Assembly: GCA_032718565.1 (NCBI GenBank)
Contig: JAVGVS010000025.1
Location: 3,457,520-3,521,519 of the forward strand
DNA: 64,000 nt
Direction of reading: 5' to 3'
Origin: Distichodus sexfasciatus
Taxonomy: Eukaryota > Chordata > Actinopteri > Characiformes > Distichodontidae
Below, in pieces: positions 55,734 through 64,000 of the stretch; position 1 is the first letter of the stretch, and every line of letters starts with the position of its first letter. The position numbers and the translations under genes were made by a program. The notes under the pieces are model-generated. The model was not told where the DNA came from. It saw only the letters and a program-made list of their open reading frames with translations, and did no database searches.

Positions 55734-56025
55734 TGACTGACAGACATGAACGATTCTGCATTGAAGCAGTGGCAGACCATAATCAGTTATATCGTAAAAA
55801 GACATTGCTTGTTGATTTTCTGGCAGCGGCATAAAATTTCTACTTAACAAATAACTTCCCAGTAGTAACTATGGCTGCCCAATCTGTGTGCAATGTGGAG
55901 TAATGTAGAAAAAATGATGGTATGCATTGTGATGGATCGAGATATCGCATTGAAACGAATCATTGACATAATTATCGTAATTGAATCCAGTCGTGAGACC
56001 AGTGAAGGTTCTCAACTCTAATGCA
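55734..56025. mobile_element. Repeat E copy 2
   Basis: GCAGTGGCAGACCATAATCA, CCCAATCTGTGTGCAATGTG, ATGATGGTATGCATTGTGAT, GAAACGAATCATTGACATAA, GAGACCAGTGAAGGTTCTC correspond in order and spacing to 14460-14735. Confidence 0.62.
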
Positions 56026-56317
56026 CATAGTGTCACCACAGTGGTTACTGAACATTTTGTTGAGGCATTAGGCAAAAATTCACAGGAGGCTCCTCCAAGC
56101 AGCATTTATCACCATTATATAATAAATAACATGATGTTCTTAAGTTTGTTTATACAGAATCATGCATGGCACTTTCAACAGGAATGAACAGAATCAGGTT
56201 GTGTCCCCTTAGCACAGTCACTTCTATCTTGCTATCATTTTTTTTTTTTTTCATTTTATCATTTAGGATTTTTCAGCACTCAGGGACCCCCAAGCAGTTG
56301 TCTGCATTGCCTGTTAG
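56026..56317. other. Unassigned DNA
   Basis: T-run at 56240-56253. A 68-codon plus frame begins in repeat E and has no domain. Confidence 0.35.
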
Positions 56318-56496
56318 GGTGGCGATGGCCCAGCGGTAGGATGCTGGACTACAGACCCAGAGGTTGAGGGTTCATATCCTACTTCTAGCACTTCCACCAC
56401 AGGACCCCTGAGCAAAACACTAAACACCTATTTGCTTCAGTGAAACTGTAATTATAAAATGGAAGTAGCTCTGAATGAGAGCATGTGATAAATACC
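56318..56496 (+). mobile_element. SINE-B copy, best example in the window
   Basis: Head GGTGGCGATGGCCCAGCGGT then AGGATGCTGGACTACAGACC; box B GAGGGTTCATATCCTAC; body CAGGACCCCTGAGCAAAACA; tail AAATGGAAGTAGCTCTGAAT and GAGCATGTGATAAATACC. It shows the family layout: tRNA-like head, short body, L2-like tail. Confidence 0.85.
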
Positions 56497-57180
56497 AAAA
56501 AACATCAATGTTGGCAAGTGCTGCCTTGGACCTTACATTAATTCTGCTCAGAGAGTACTCAAAAAGAATAGTGCAGAGTTATTACATGTATCAATCGCCT
56601 GTTGTTATGTTGCACAGAATTAGAGTGAGTAACAATTCTGTAATATCGAACAAAATGTCTTTAAGGGTAGCAGCTGTATTGGACCAAGTGTCCTTTATCC
56701 TGGAGATTGTTCTATCAATGTGCTGTGATTGTTCAGTGAAGTACATCTTTCGTCTCTACCATTCCAGACAATAAAAGGGGCTTTATCCACTGCATGCCCT
56801 GACCACAATAGCACAGTATGGTTAGAGTAAAAAAAGTTCTGATACTGTGTCATTTCCCATCTAAAAACTGTTAATGTAGATGGGTTTGATGCAGGAAGGC
56901 TGGACGCAGTCTGACTGCGTTATCTCACATTATGTCCCAGTTGTACAGGACAAAAACAGTGACACAAAATGAAATGGAAAAGACTATGTACAATCATTGT
57001 ACAAAAATTCTAGGAAATAATCCTGCTTCAATGCTGAATCCAGCCAGTGTTAATGTTTCATAGAAATGGGGTGAATTCACCTGGTTAATTATGGTACCCT
57101 TGTTGTGCACAGCAGAAACGCAGGGTATGACATAAGTGTGCACATCTCTGATGGACACTGTGGTGTTCAGTGGTCCTAGT
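56497..57180. other. Unassigned DNA
   Basis: The 99-codon plus frame (56475-56774) overlaps the SINE tail and has no domain. No named repeat otherwise. Confidence 0.35.
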
Positions 57181-57452
57181 TAGAACTGGCACTGATCCGA
57201 TATGTGGGTATCGGTCCGATAACTTCTCAAATAGCTGGATCGGGTGTCAGGCAACAGTATCGGGCAACACGCTACCACCCCAAAAGCAGATCACGTGATT
57301 ATTAACAACGCCAGCTCTCACTCACAATCTCTGTGTTCCTGATGATTTTAGCACTGCAGGATTAGGGAGTGTCACAAAATGTAATAAAAATTTACAAATT
57401 TACAGCATCGGTATTGGTATCAGACATAAAAAGTGGTATTGTGCCACGTTTA
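57181..57452. mobile_element. hAT-3 element copy 3, internally deleted
   Basis: Left TAGAACTGGCACTGATCCG, right GTGGTATTGTGCCACGTTTA; the right end reversed is TAAACGTGGCACAATACCAC. Interior shares TCTCTGTGTTCCTGATG and GCACTGCAGGATTAGGG with copy 1. At 272 bp it is a smaller derivative with both ends kept. Confidence 0.8.
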
Positions 57453-57489
57453 CTCTAAGTGTATGAAACTCTGTGTAGGTAATGTGTCA

Positions 57490-57640
57490 GATTTGGGGTT
57501 TACCTCCCAGTGACCCTAAAAACCCCACAGTTGAGCCTCTGAGCAATGTCCCTAATCCCAAGTTGGTCCAGGAAAACTTTTACTGTAATTAGGAAATGAA
57601 AATTGCTCTTGACACAAGTGTCTGCCAATACATGAAAGCA
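57490..57640 (+). mobile_element. SINE-B copy, decayed
   Basis: GTTGAGCCTCTGAGCAATGT, CCTAATCCCAAGTTGGTCC, TGTAATTAGGAAATGAAAAT, TGCTCTTGACACAAGTGTC. Confidence 0.65.
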
Positions 57641-57649
57641 CTGTTGGTA

Positions 57650-58040
57650 CTCCAACGGAAGCAGTTGACTGCTGTGTTTCTGGCTGTTCACATTCTTGAT
57701 CACTTCCAAATTTTGGCAGGACTACCTTGTGTTCTGAACTAAGCATGCATCTTAATAGCTGCAACCCTTCTGGGTCATATTCACACTTGTTTTTACAGCA
57801 CCACATCAACAAGAATTTGTCCCTTTCTTCAAGGTGGTGCGCTGAATTCATGTTGTAGACTAAAGAGAAAACATCTGTCCGGGCATTTCTCACCTGTGTC
57901 CTTAATTGCAGCCTTGGCAACAGAGAGCTGTAGGCAGTAGTGTTCTCTCTCTTTCTCTTTGGTGACACGTCGCAATGTCGGATGCCCTGAGGCCAGATGA
58001 CGCAAATAACTCCCCTTTCTCTGCAGCGGTGTCATCCCAC
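57650..58040 (-). pseudogene. Coding-like minus-strand stretch, frameshifted, unidentified
   Basis: Two overlapping minus frames give peptide-like sequence. One (58035-57829) reads QRKGSYLRHLASGHPTLRRV then a Lys/Glu-rich piece; the other (57968-57552) contains HLEERDKFLLMWCCKNKCEY. A CACAG|GTGAGAAATG donor-like site lies near 57884. The composition is protein-like rather than random, but no family is recognised. It may be a relic of a gene or transposon, or chance. Confidence 0.28.
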
Positions 58041-58430
58041 CTTGTTAGCGACCACTTGCATTCATGCCACATGGGCTTTACTTAGAGTTCCAACTCGACC
58101 GGCAGAAACCGGAATTCGTCTCTCTCACAAGCTGCAATTTCGCCCATGTCACTTTTGTCATCCCTCAAGGCTGTATTTCCAGTAAGCCAGGCAAAGATAA
58201 CAGGAGGACAAATACTAGCATGGATGCAGTTTAACATTCTGAAATATGTGCGGTTCCAGGCTACATGTTGTTCTGAATTTGAAATGTTGGGACCATAAGG
58301 AATAAGAAGACAACCAGGGAAGCTTTATTTTTATAGTATGCATTTGTACACTGAGAATTTTAAACTGTAAATAGAGGCTTTAATGAGTTATCACAAAAGG
58401 TGATATTTTCATATAACAACAGTATCTACA
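58041..58430. other. Unassigned DNA
   Basis: No gene or named repeat. Confidence 0.35.
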
Positions 58431-58860
58431 AGGGATGCCGACATCCAGCATTTTTAATGCTTACATCTGCCAATGCTGATAAATGAGAAATGCACGAGCG
58501 CAGGCAGTTGTGTGTGTAAAGACAGGACATTTTGCTTGCCAAAGTTTCAGTGCACGTTCAGAATTTTGCCACAAAAATAGAGCCATAGTTCTGACATTTC
58601 TAACACAGTGCCAAGTCAAGCGTGCGTGAAAGCAGAGTCGAGCAAGGGTGGAGCATTTTGAGCGTAGTGCACCACATTTGAAGAAAAAGTCACTTCCCAC
58701 CCTATGTAGTGTACCAAGTCAAACAGGGCATGTGTGAGACTCCATGTGCACTACCTAGTGCTAGAGACCCGTTAAGCTACAAGCCTGGCTATTTCCTGAG
58801 ATGCGTACTACCGCATAGAGAAGTATAATAAGAGTGCCTTACCTACCATACTATTAAGTG
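58431..58860. mobile_element. hAT-1 family element copy 3, truncated right
   Basis: Starts AAGGGATGCCGACATCC and contains GATAAATGAGAAATGCACGA, CTAACACAGTGCCAAGTCAA, GTACCAAGTCAAACAGGGCA and CTACCATACTATTAAG, matching copies 1 and 2. It breaks off where LTR-like sequence begins. Confidence 0.7.
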
Positions 58861-58869
58861 CGATATTTG

Positions 58870-59580
58870 TTTAGGGTTATCTGTCTTGATGAGTTACACC
58901 TGTGTTTCTGTGTTTAAGCTTGACTCTCATTACTGTGTTTGTCTTGCATCTGTTGTCTTACCTGGAGGTGTTTTGTGTTTGTGCTAGTATCGCGTTATGG
59001 CCCCCCTGGACTTTGGCCATAACAGGCCTCCCTTGAATCTGCTGAGCGGCCAGCAGATGCCACTGTTCAGTTGTTTTTGGTGCATTCAGTTCTGTCTCGT
59101 GTCTCCTGTCTGTCATGTCCTTGTCCCGCCTTCCCAGTTTGTCCTATTGGTTGGTCACGGTTTGTTAGTATCCTCACCTGGTTCTTGTTTGGTTCAGTCC
59201 TGCCCCTGGTTCCCATTGGTTTTCCCTTCATTGGTTAATTCTGCTTGTTTTCTGGTTTGCTTCTCTATTGGTTCTCCCTGTTCTAATTACTTCTGTTCGT
59301 TGTTCCTGTTTCCTAGCTCAGTTTCTCCCAGTGTCGCCTGTTGGTCTACCCTCACACTACCCTCCCTGTGTCGGCGTGCTCTGTCGTTTTCTACAAAAAA
59401 GAGTTCTTTTCAGTTTGTGGCCCTTGTGCCTTTTTATGTTCTGTTTTCTAAATAAAATGGCTTGCAAATGGACCTTGCCTCGTGTCATAGCGACTACACC
59501 CATGACACATCGTTTGGAGTTTGTTTCTGTTACTTATTATTAAAGTTAGACTCTTGTGCTTGCGTCCTGTTTCACTCTTG
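58870..59580 (+). mobile_element. Gypsy-like LTR fragment or solo LTR
   Basis: TCATGTCCTTGTCCCGCCTT, repeated CCTATTGGTTGGTCAC / CCCATTGGTTTTCC (CCAAT boxes, antisense), an AATAAA polyadenylation signal at 59450, and CCTTGCCTCGTGTCATAGCG. This word set is characteristic of fish Gypsy LTRs. The 152-codon plus frame (58997-59455) is Ser/Leu/Phe/Val-rich and not a known protein. No reverse transcriptase, gag or envelope coding is present. Ends not fixed. Confidence 0.55.
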
Positions 59581-60257
59581 CCGCATTTCAGCGCACTGAC
59601 AGGAGATCATGCAAATTGTATAATTAACATATGGTTCATTTCTCGCAGCCAAGCATTTGATGTAGACGTCCGAAACTATGTTAATACCACATATTGAAAT
59701 GATTAAATAGCTTTAAAACTGCATAACAGTCAGGCTTCCATATATTAATTATCATAATTACTGCTATTACCAATTGTATTAGTAGTATTTCCTCAGGGTT
59801 ATGTAAGGGGCACACGGCTCAGTGAACTTAATGCAGCTATTATTGATTGACACTTACCAGGTATTTTCCTTCGTAGTTCCAGTTTACGTCTCCTCTAGCT
59901 TTCATTCAGTGTTAATTACATTCCACGGAAGACGTTGACCGTTGTCCTCTTGTGCCGTTAGTAGAAAAGAAGAAAAGTGTACGGTGGATTAAATAAAAAG
60001 CGAAAAGGAAGGAAACATTAGTTAAGGAACAAGCTATTAGTTAAGCCATGATTGAGTTGAATATCAAGCCATTCTTGTCTTTATGTTTTCTTTAAAGGGA
60101 GTTAAAAGCTACTGAGGCATTTTTTTGAGATTTCAAGCTGCACATATGCCTCACTCGTGGCCAAAAAAAATGCTGTAATAAAAATGCACAGCACAAGACA
60201 ATCACAGGAAATGATGTGTGCATATCTCTTGACAGTCTATTAAAGGGCACGGCACTT
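59581..60257. other. CNE-like unique block
   Basis: 59600-59950 is rich in ATTA/TAAT cores (GTATAATTAACATATGG, ATATTAATTATCATAATTAC, CTATTATTGATTGACAC) without repeat signatures. Possible enhancer; inference. Confidence 0.3.
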
Positions 60258-60335
60258 TACATATATTTACATTTACTTTTACATCATTTAGCAGACACTC
60301 TTACCCAGAGCGCAACAGTGCTTTGTAGTCCACGA
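60258..60335 (-). mobile_element. L2-like / SINE-B tail scrap
   Basis: TATTTACATTTACTTTTACA, CATTTAGCAGACACTCTTAC, CCAGAGCGCAAC, the antisense of the shared tail. Confidence 0.65.
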
Positions 60336-60560
60336 ATAGTTTTGAATAGTTTTACCATAACATGCACAAGTACATTTATTAGTACAGTAACAAATCTAAT
60401 AGATCTCTAATCAGTTTTCTTAAATAAAGGAATTCAGTTTCCTGTGAGATTTCTTTCATTTCAGTTTTAGGAATGATCAGGCCACATTTCACCACTTACA
60501 ATGGATTGTATAACTATGTACTGTTGTTAACAACTACATCTGGGTCAACATTCATATTGA

Positions 60561-60763
60561 GGCAGTTGGTAGTGTAACGCTTAGGGAGCGCTGGTTCCTG
60601 GACCGGTAAAGGTACCACTGAGGTACAGTCCCTAAAAAATGCTACCCCGGATGCTGCCAAAAACTGACCACTGCTCCTTCACGGATTGGTAAACGCAGAG
60701 GTCACATTTCATTATGCTCCACTGTTTGCTGTGCTATTTTCACAATGATAAATAATCACTCAC
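60561..60763 (+). mobile_element. SINE-A copy
   Basis: GGCAGTTGGTAGTGTAACGC, GGACCGGTAAAGGTACCACT, CACTGCTCCTTCACGGATTG, AATGATAAATAATCACTCAC. Box B region is deleted (GCGCTGGTTCCTGG). Confidence 0.9.
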
Positions 60764-60840
60764 AAAATAAAGAATCGTAAATCTTGAGTCTCTCTGATGG
60801 TAGAGGAGTCTTGGTGAGTGAAAACCTGCATAGGTTATCA

Positions 60841-60990
60841 TAAGATTTGGGGTTTCCCTTAAAACACACCGCTGCTAGGCCTGTGAGCAATGCCTTTAAG
60901 CACACATTTGCCCCAGAAAGATCTTGTCCCTGAAATTAGAATTAAAGTTGATCTGGATAAGAGAGTCTTCTTATATCTCTTTGTATCACC
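60841..60990 (+). mobile_element. SINE-B copy, decayed
   Basis: CTGCTAGGCCTGTGAGCAAT, GCCCCAGAAAGATCTTGTC, AATTAAAGTTGATCTGGATA. Confidence 0.6.
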
Positions 60991-61215
60991 ATTGTATCGG
61001 CTGCTCTCCAAACCCAGTTTAAAGCAGCAGAAGGAGTTATGATGAGGTATGAACAACTATAAACCATTTTAACACTTTTTAACATCTGCTCCACAGTAGT
61101 TGCTTTCAGATATGAGATTATGCGCTGTCCTGTGTGTGTCTGTGGAGTTTAACTTGAAATTAAGATTAGGATTGGAAGAACGGATCATTTTTTAGAGCAT
61201 CTACCCATAGTTACT
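60991..61215. other. Unassigned DNA
   Basis: No feature seen. Confidence 0.35.
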
Positions 61216-61750
61216 AGAGCCCCTTTTCCACTGCTCTGGTTCCCGTGCCGTTTCCATGCCGGTTCCCAATTTTGGAACTGGTGCCGCGCTTTTCCACAGA
61301 ACAGAAATTGGTGCTGGTGCCCTAAAACCGGCTCCGAACCGGCCCCTAAACTTTGCTGGTCTAGAACCGAGAACCCGTGACGTCACGAGAGGTGGGTGGA
61401 GTGATAGGTAGCATTAGAAGAGAAAATGGCAGAGAGCCAAAGTCCGGTAACATGGAGCGCGGAAGAAATTAAAGCTCTTTTAGCAATATGGACGTCCAGA
61501 TTCAACAGAAATTAGAAGGTGCACAAAAAATAGAAGGCATATGAAGAAATAAAGGAAAAACTAAAAGTTGCAGGCTTCGTACGAACAACCGTTCGTTTAG
61601 TGGGCGTGACCTGTGACGTCTTATCATGCAGCTCCCGCTGAGCTCCCTGGTCAGTGTAAATGCGGGCTGGTTCCCGGCATTTACAGTTCAGCACCGGCCG
61701 AACACCAGAACCGGTACCTGGCACCAGCACCAGTGTAGTGGAAAAGATAT
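61216..61750 (+). mobile_element. PIF/Harbinger-type element relic
   Basis: Left end GCCCCTTTTCCACTGCTCTG; right end ACCAGCACCAGTGTAGTGGA then AAAGATATGG. Reversed, the right end contains CTTTTCCACTACACTGGTGC, a match to the left. Subterminal repeats GGTTCCCGTGCCG and CGAACACCAGAACCGG are typical of fish Harbinger MITEs. It contains a decayed Myb/SANT-like coding stretch. Confidence 0.75.
61426..61590 (+). pseudogene. Decayed Myb/SANT-like (trihelix) domain of a Harbinger element
   Basis: From ATG at 61426 the frame reads MAESQSPVTWSAEEIKALLA then IWTSRFNRN, meets a TAG (61513-61515), continues in the same frame KVHKK, meets another TAG, then KAYEEIKEKLKVAGFVRTTV. The pattern TWS.EE.KALL.IW ... 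Y.EI...L...GF.RT is the signature of the Myb/SANT-like DNA-binding protein encoded by PIF/Harbinger elements. Two in-frame stops and the loss of the downstream QCR..K helix show it is dead. The nuclease gene is absent. Confidence 0.7.
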
Positions 61751-62784
61751 GGTGCCATGCTGTTCCGTGGTGTCTATTAATAGTCCTTTAATTTAAAGAC
61801 TTCTTCTAATCGTGATGGTATTTGTCATCTTATAAGAACGCAAATATGTTCTTTGGTGCAATTATGATACATTAAGTTTAAACCTGCATTTTTGTCCACT
61901 CAAGTACCAACAGTTAAGGGTCCTTAGGCTGCAGTGCTCCTTTAAAAAGATCTTGGTAGCATTTCCAGGTTTGATTTTAAATGTACCAACCGCATCTGTG
62001 TGACGCCTTTTTAGTTCTTTCATGGCCCCAAGATCCTCCTCTGAGTCTCTCCTCCTGCAAATTTCCATTCCCCGTCTGCAGCTAATATTCATGAGGGCCT
62101 GATTAGCAGGATGTGGTGTGATGTTAGAAAGGGAACTCGTTCCAAAAACCCCTCTCATTTCCTCAGGTGTGTTAGAGAGCCGAGCTCAGCGGGAGAGTCG
62201 ACCTCCCACTGCAGCCCTGAGCGCCCTTATGCTACAAGAGCGTGCTGCGTTTTGACAAGATATTCAGATCTGTATTCATTAGTCGCCGTGGAGGATTGTG
62301 GGACTTTCGTTTTCGCTTCTCACAGATGTGTTAACGAAACAGACCAAATGAAGGTGAAGGTGCTGGGGGTCAAAGTAGATCAGAAAGTGCTGACCTTTGG
62401 AAATGTCACCCTTTAAATAGTCTGAAATCTGTTATTCTTACCAGAGGAGCACACAAGTGATGAACAATGGTACAGTGCACACACAACACACAGAATTTAT
62501 ATGTATTTATTTGATGAGCTCCCAGTTGATGGTCAGTAATGTATGAATATATATGGACTTCATGCTGTATGGACTGAAGGCCCCGTCTCAGCTGTTTTTT
62601 GACTATTGTTATTTATTATTTGATATTTTTAATTGTTTCTTTTTACTTAAGGGTTATGATTTTTTCACAATTTGCCTCATATAATATGAATAATTGCTAA
62701 TTACATATGTATACGTAAAAAGTGACTCACACACTTAAAGACATGTCTTTTATGTTTTATATCTTAAAGAAATGCTTTTTGTGT
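61751..62784. other. Unique DNA, CNE-like in part
   Basis: 61950-62420 is repeat-free with GCAGCTAATATTCATGAGGG and GGCCTGATTAGCAGG. The overlapping frames (98 minus, 101 plus codons) at 61862-62416 have no domain. Right part is AT-rich. Confidence 0.35.
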
Positions 62785-63006
62785 GCAGTTTGTAGTGTAA
62801 CAGTTAAGAGGATGGTGCTGTAATCAGAGGCTTGCTGGTTCAAGACCCTGACCGGTAAAGGTACCACTGAGGTACTAATGAGAAGGTGCTGCCCTCCGGG
62901 GACTGTCAAAGCTGCCCACTGCTCCATCACGAATGGTCAAATGCAGAGGTCACATTTTGTTGTGGTGTGCTGTGCTGTGCTATGTTCCCAATTACAAATG
63001 ATCACA
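62785..63006 (+). mobile_element. SINE-A copy, full length
   Basis: GTGCAGTTTGTAGTGTAACA, GCTGGTTCAAGACCCTG (box B), GGTACCACTGAGGTACTAAT, GGTCAAATGCAGAGGTCAC, CCCAATTACAAATGATCAC. Point changes at the 3' end. Confidence 0.9.
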
Positions 63007-63531
63007 GAAAGTCCTTTTACCTAGAGTCAATTTGGGGATGCAAGAAAACTGAAAGAGCAGATCGGTTTCATTTTGTTACTGGGTTTAGGATTATAGTAAG
63101 ATTTTAGGACAGACATAGAGTTATTTATCTACATAATCATTATGTCTATAAAATCTTCCTAGAGGTACAGTGGAGTAAAAGTACAGTAAGGATTTTCAAA
63201 AGAAAAGGATGTAACAGAGATAAAAACTTCTGAACACAGTCTTAATTCAAACACAGTCCTAATCTAAAAGAAAGCAGATGACAGATTGGTTCTTTTTGTG
63301 CTATTTGTTAAGATTGTGAGGGGTTACAGTGATTATTTATATTAAGATTTTGTTAAATTTCGGTCTTTGTTTCAGAAACGAGGGGATTATAAGTAAACAG
63401 GATCATATCATATTATCCTTCATTTATGTATTCATAACAACGTGATTTAGTTATTTTCAAAAGCGTCAGTTACTAAAGAGTGTAATACCTCCTCTCCCCC
63501 TCTCTCTCTCTGTCCCCTGCTCTCTCATCAG
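63007..63531. other. Unassigned DNA leading to a strong splice-acceptor context
   Basis: 63488-63531 is a polypyrimidine run (CCTCTCCCCCTCTCTCTC, CCCTGCTCTCTCATCAG) that ends in CAG. No repeat is seen before it. Confidence 0.4.
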
Positions 63532-63698
63532 CTATTGGTGCTGTTTACAGTAATAGTGGCAGTACCTAAAGCACCATTATCATTATTAGATGGAGTGTGT
63601 TGTGTGGTTTGAGACTATAATTCCATGTGTGTGTTTCCATCAATGCCAAATGAATAATGCATCGGGTGCCACTTCAGCTTCGGTGGGACTCAGTACAG
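63532..63698 (+). other. Candidate exon with strong splice signals
   Basis: Acceptor: 40-base polypyrimidine tract then TCATCAG|C. Donor: GTACAG|GTAAGA, a near-consensus match. 167 bp. All three frames contain stops if read as an internal coding exon from its first base, but an ATG at 63590 (G at +4) opens a frame to the donor, 36 codons plus one base, ending QMNNASGATSASVGLST. The codon just before that ATG is TAG, so if real this would be a 5' coding exon with an untranslated leader. No family recognised. Confidence 0.35.
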
Positions 63699-64000
63699 GT
63701 AAGAGAGACACATCCAAACAGAGGAATCCTCACACTGACCTCGTCGCCGCAACACAACCGCTACTTGACTCTTTAAAGAGACTGGTGAAGGCAGTGTTGA
63801 AACGACAAGACCACTACACGGTTCAGGCCAGACTTTAATATACATGAGTGATCTGGTGAACACTTGTAGATTTAGGCTCTCTAGACACGAGCAGATCTGT
63901 TTTCTCTTGAGAAATGTGTTTGTTTAACGACCCTGCACTTAGGTTACATTACATTACAATAAAGCCTATAGTGTGGAGATTGATTTAAATGTTTGCTTTA
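63699..64000. other. Window edge, unassigned
   Basis: Putative intron start if the preceding exon is real. The ACATTACATTACAAT stretch at 63947-63960 is low complexity. Confidence 0.35.

Noticed and set aside
58997..59455. 152-codon plus ORF as a membrane protein
   Set aside because: Hydrophobic look comes from T/C-rich LTR-type sequence with CCAAT and AATAAA signals; not a protein family.
62111..62416. 101-codon plus ORF
   Set aside because: Overlaps a 98-codon minus frame, no domain; more likely a non-coding unique block.

Overview
This window looks like non-coding nuclear DNA of a ray-finned fish, probably an otophysan (the group of catfishes, characins and carps). Evidence: no dense array of long ORFs; AT-rich sequence crowded with tRNA-derived SINEs, including a DANA/mermaid-like V-SINE; many short hAT-type elements with TIRs beginning TAGGG/TAGAG/CAGTG and 8-bp target duplications; a PIF/Harbinger relic; a Gypsy-like LTR fragment; and long (TC)n, (TA)n, (TCTA)n and (CA)n tracts. 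The organism call rests on repeat types recalled from fish genomes, not on a search. No confident protein-coding gene, rRNA, functional tRNA, CRISPR or prokaryotic feature is visible. The window is best read as intron or intergenic DNA.

Layout. 0-7 kb: a composite hAT element with a nested insertion (472-1638), two forward SINE-A copies, an AT-rich element and a hAT element with a perfect 8-bp TSD (5829-6369). 7-10 kb: a V-SINE and a 1.27 kb polypyrimidine tract (7848-9116). 9.7-13 kb: hAT-2, a tetranucleotide array, an antisense SINE-A and a decayed tandem array of ~190-220 bp units split by a hAT-3 element. 13-20 kb: mostly unique DNA, a (TA)n tract, hAT-3 copy 2 and a SINE-in-SINE nest. 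20-31 kb: a SINE-A split by hAT-1, further SINEs, a TIR element at 26047-26620, and a SINE-A split by a LINE-like fragment. 32-33 kb: a 1005-bp hAT element with a perfect TSD and a long internal hairpin. 33-49 kb: unique blocks, a locally repeated family at 35-38 kb, an inverted pair of hAT-2 elements, more SINEs and a second polypyrimidine tract. 49-64 kb: a chimeric SINE, hAT-6 with TSD, Gypsy-like LTR sequence abutting a truncated hAT-1, a Harbinger relic with a decayed Myb/SANT-like coding stretch, and a candidate exon near the right edge.

The best gene-like signals are two splice-site-bounded segments on the + strand (63532-63698 and 40211-40381) and a decayed coding-like stretch on the - strand (about 57650-58040). 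Several unique blocks rich in homeodomain-type TAAT/ATTA sites look like possible conserved non-coding elements (17010-17240, 36170-36560, 47455-47720, 50940-51540, 52970-53480, 59600-59950); this is inference. I saw no convincing undescribed biological system. The most informative structures are the datable nests of transposons and the internally palindromic hAT element.
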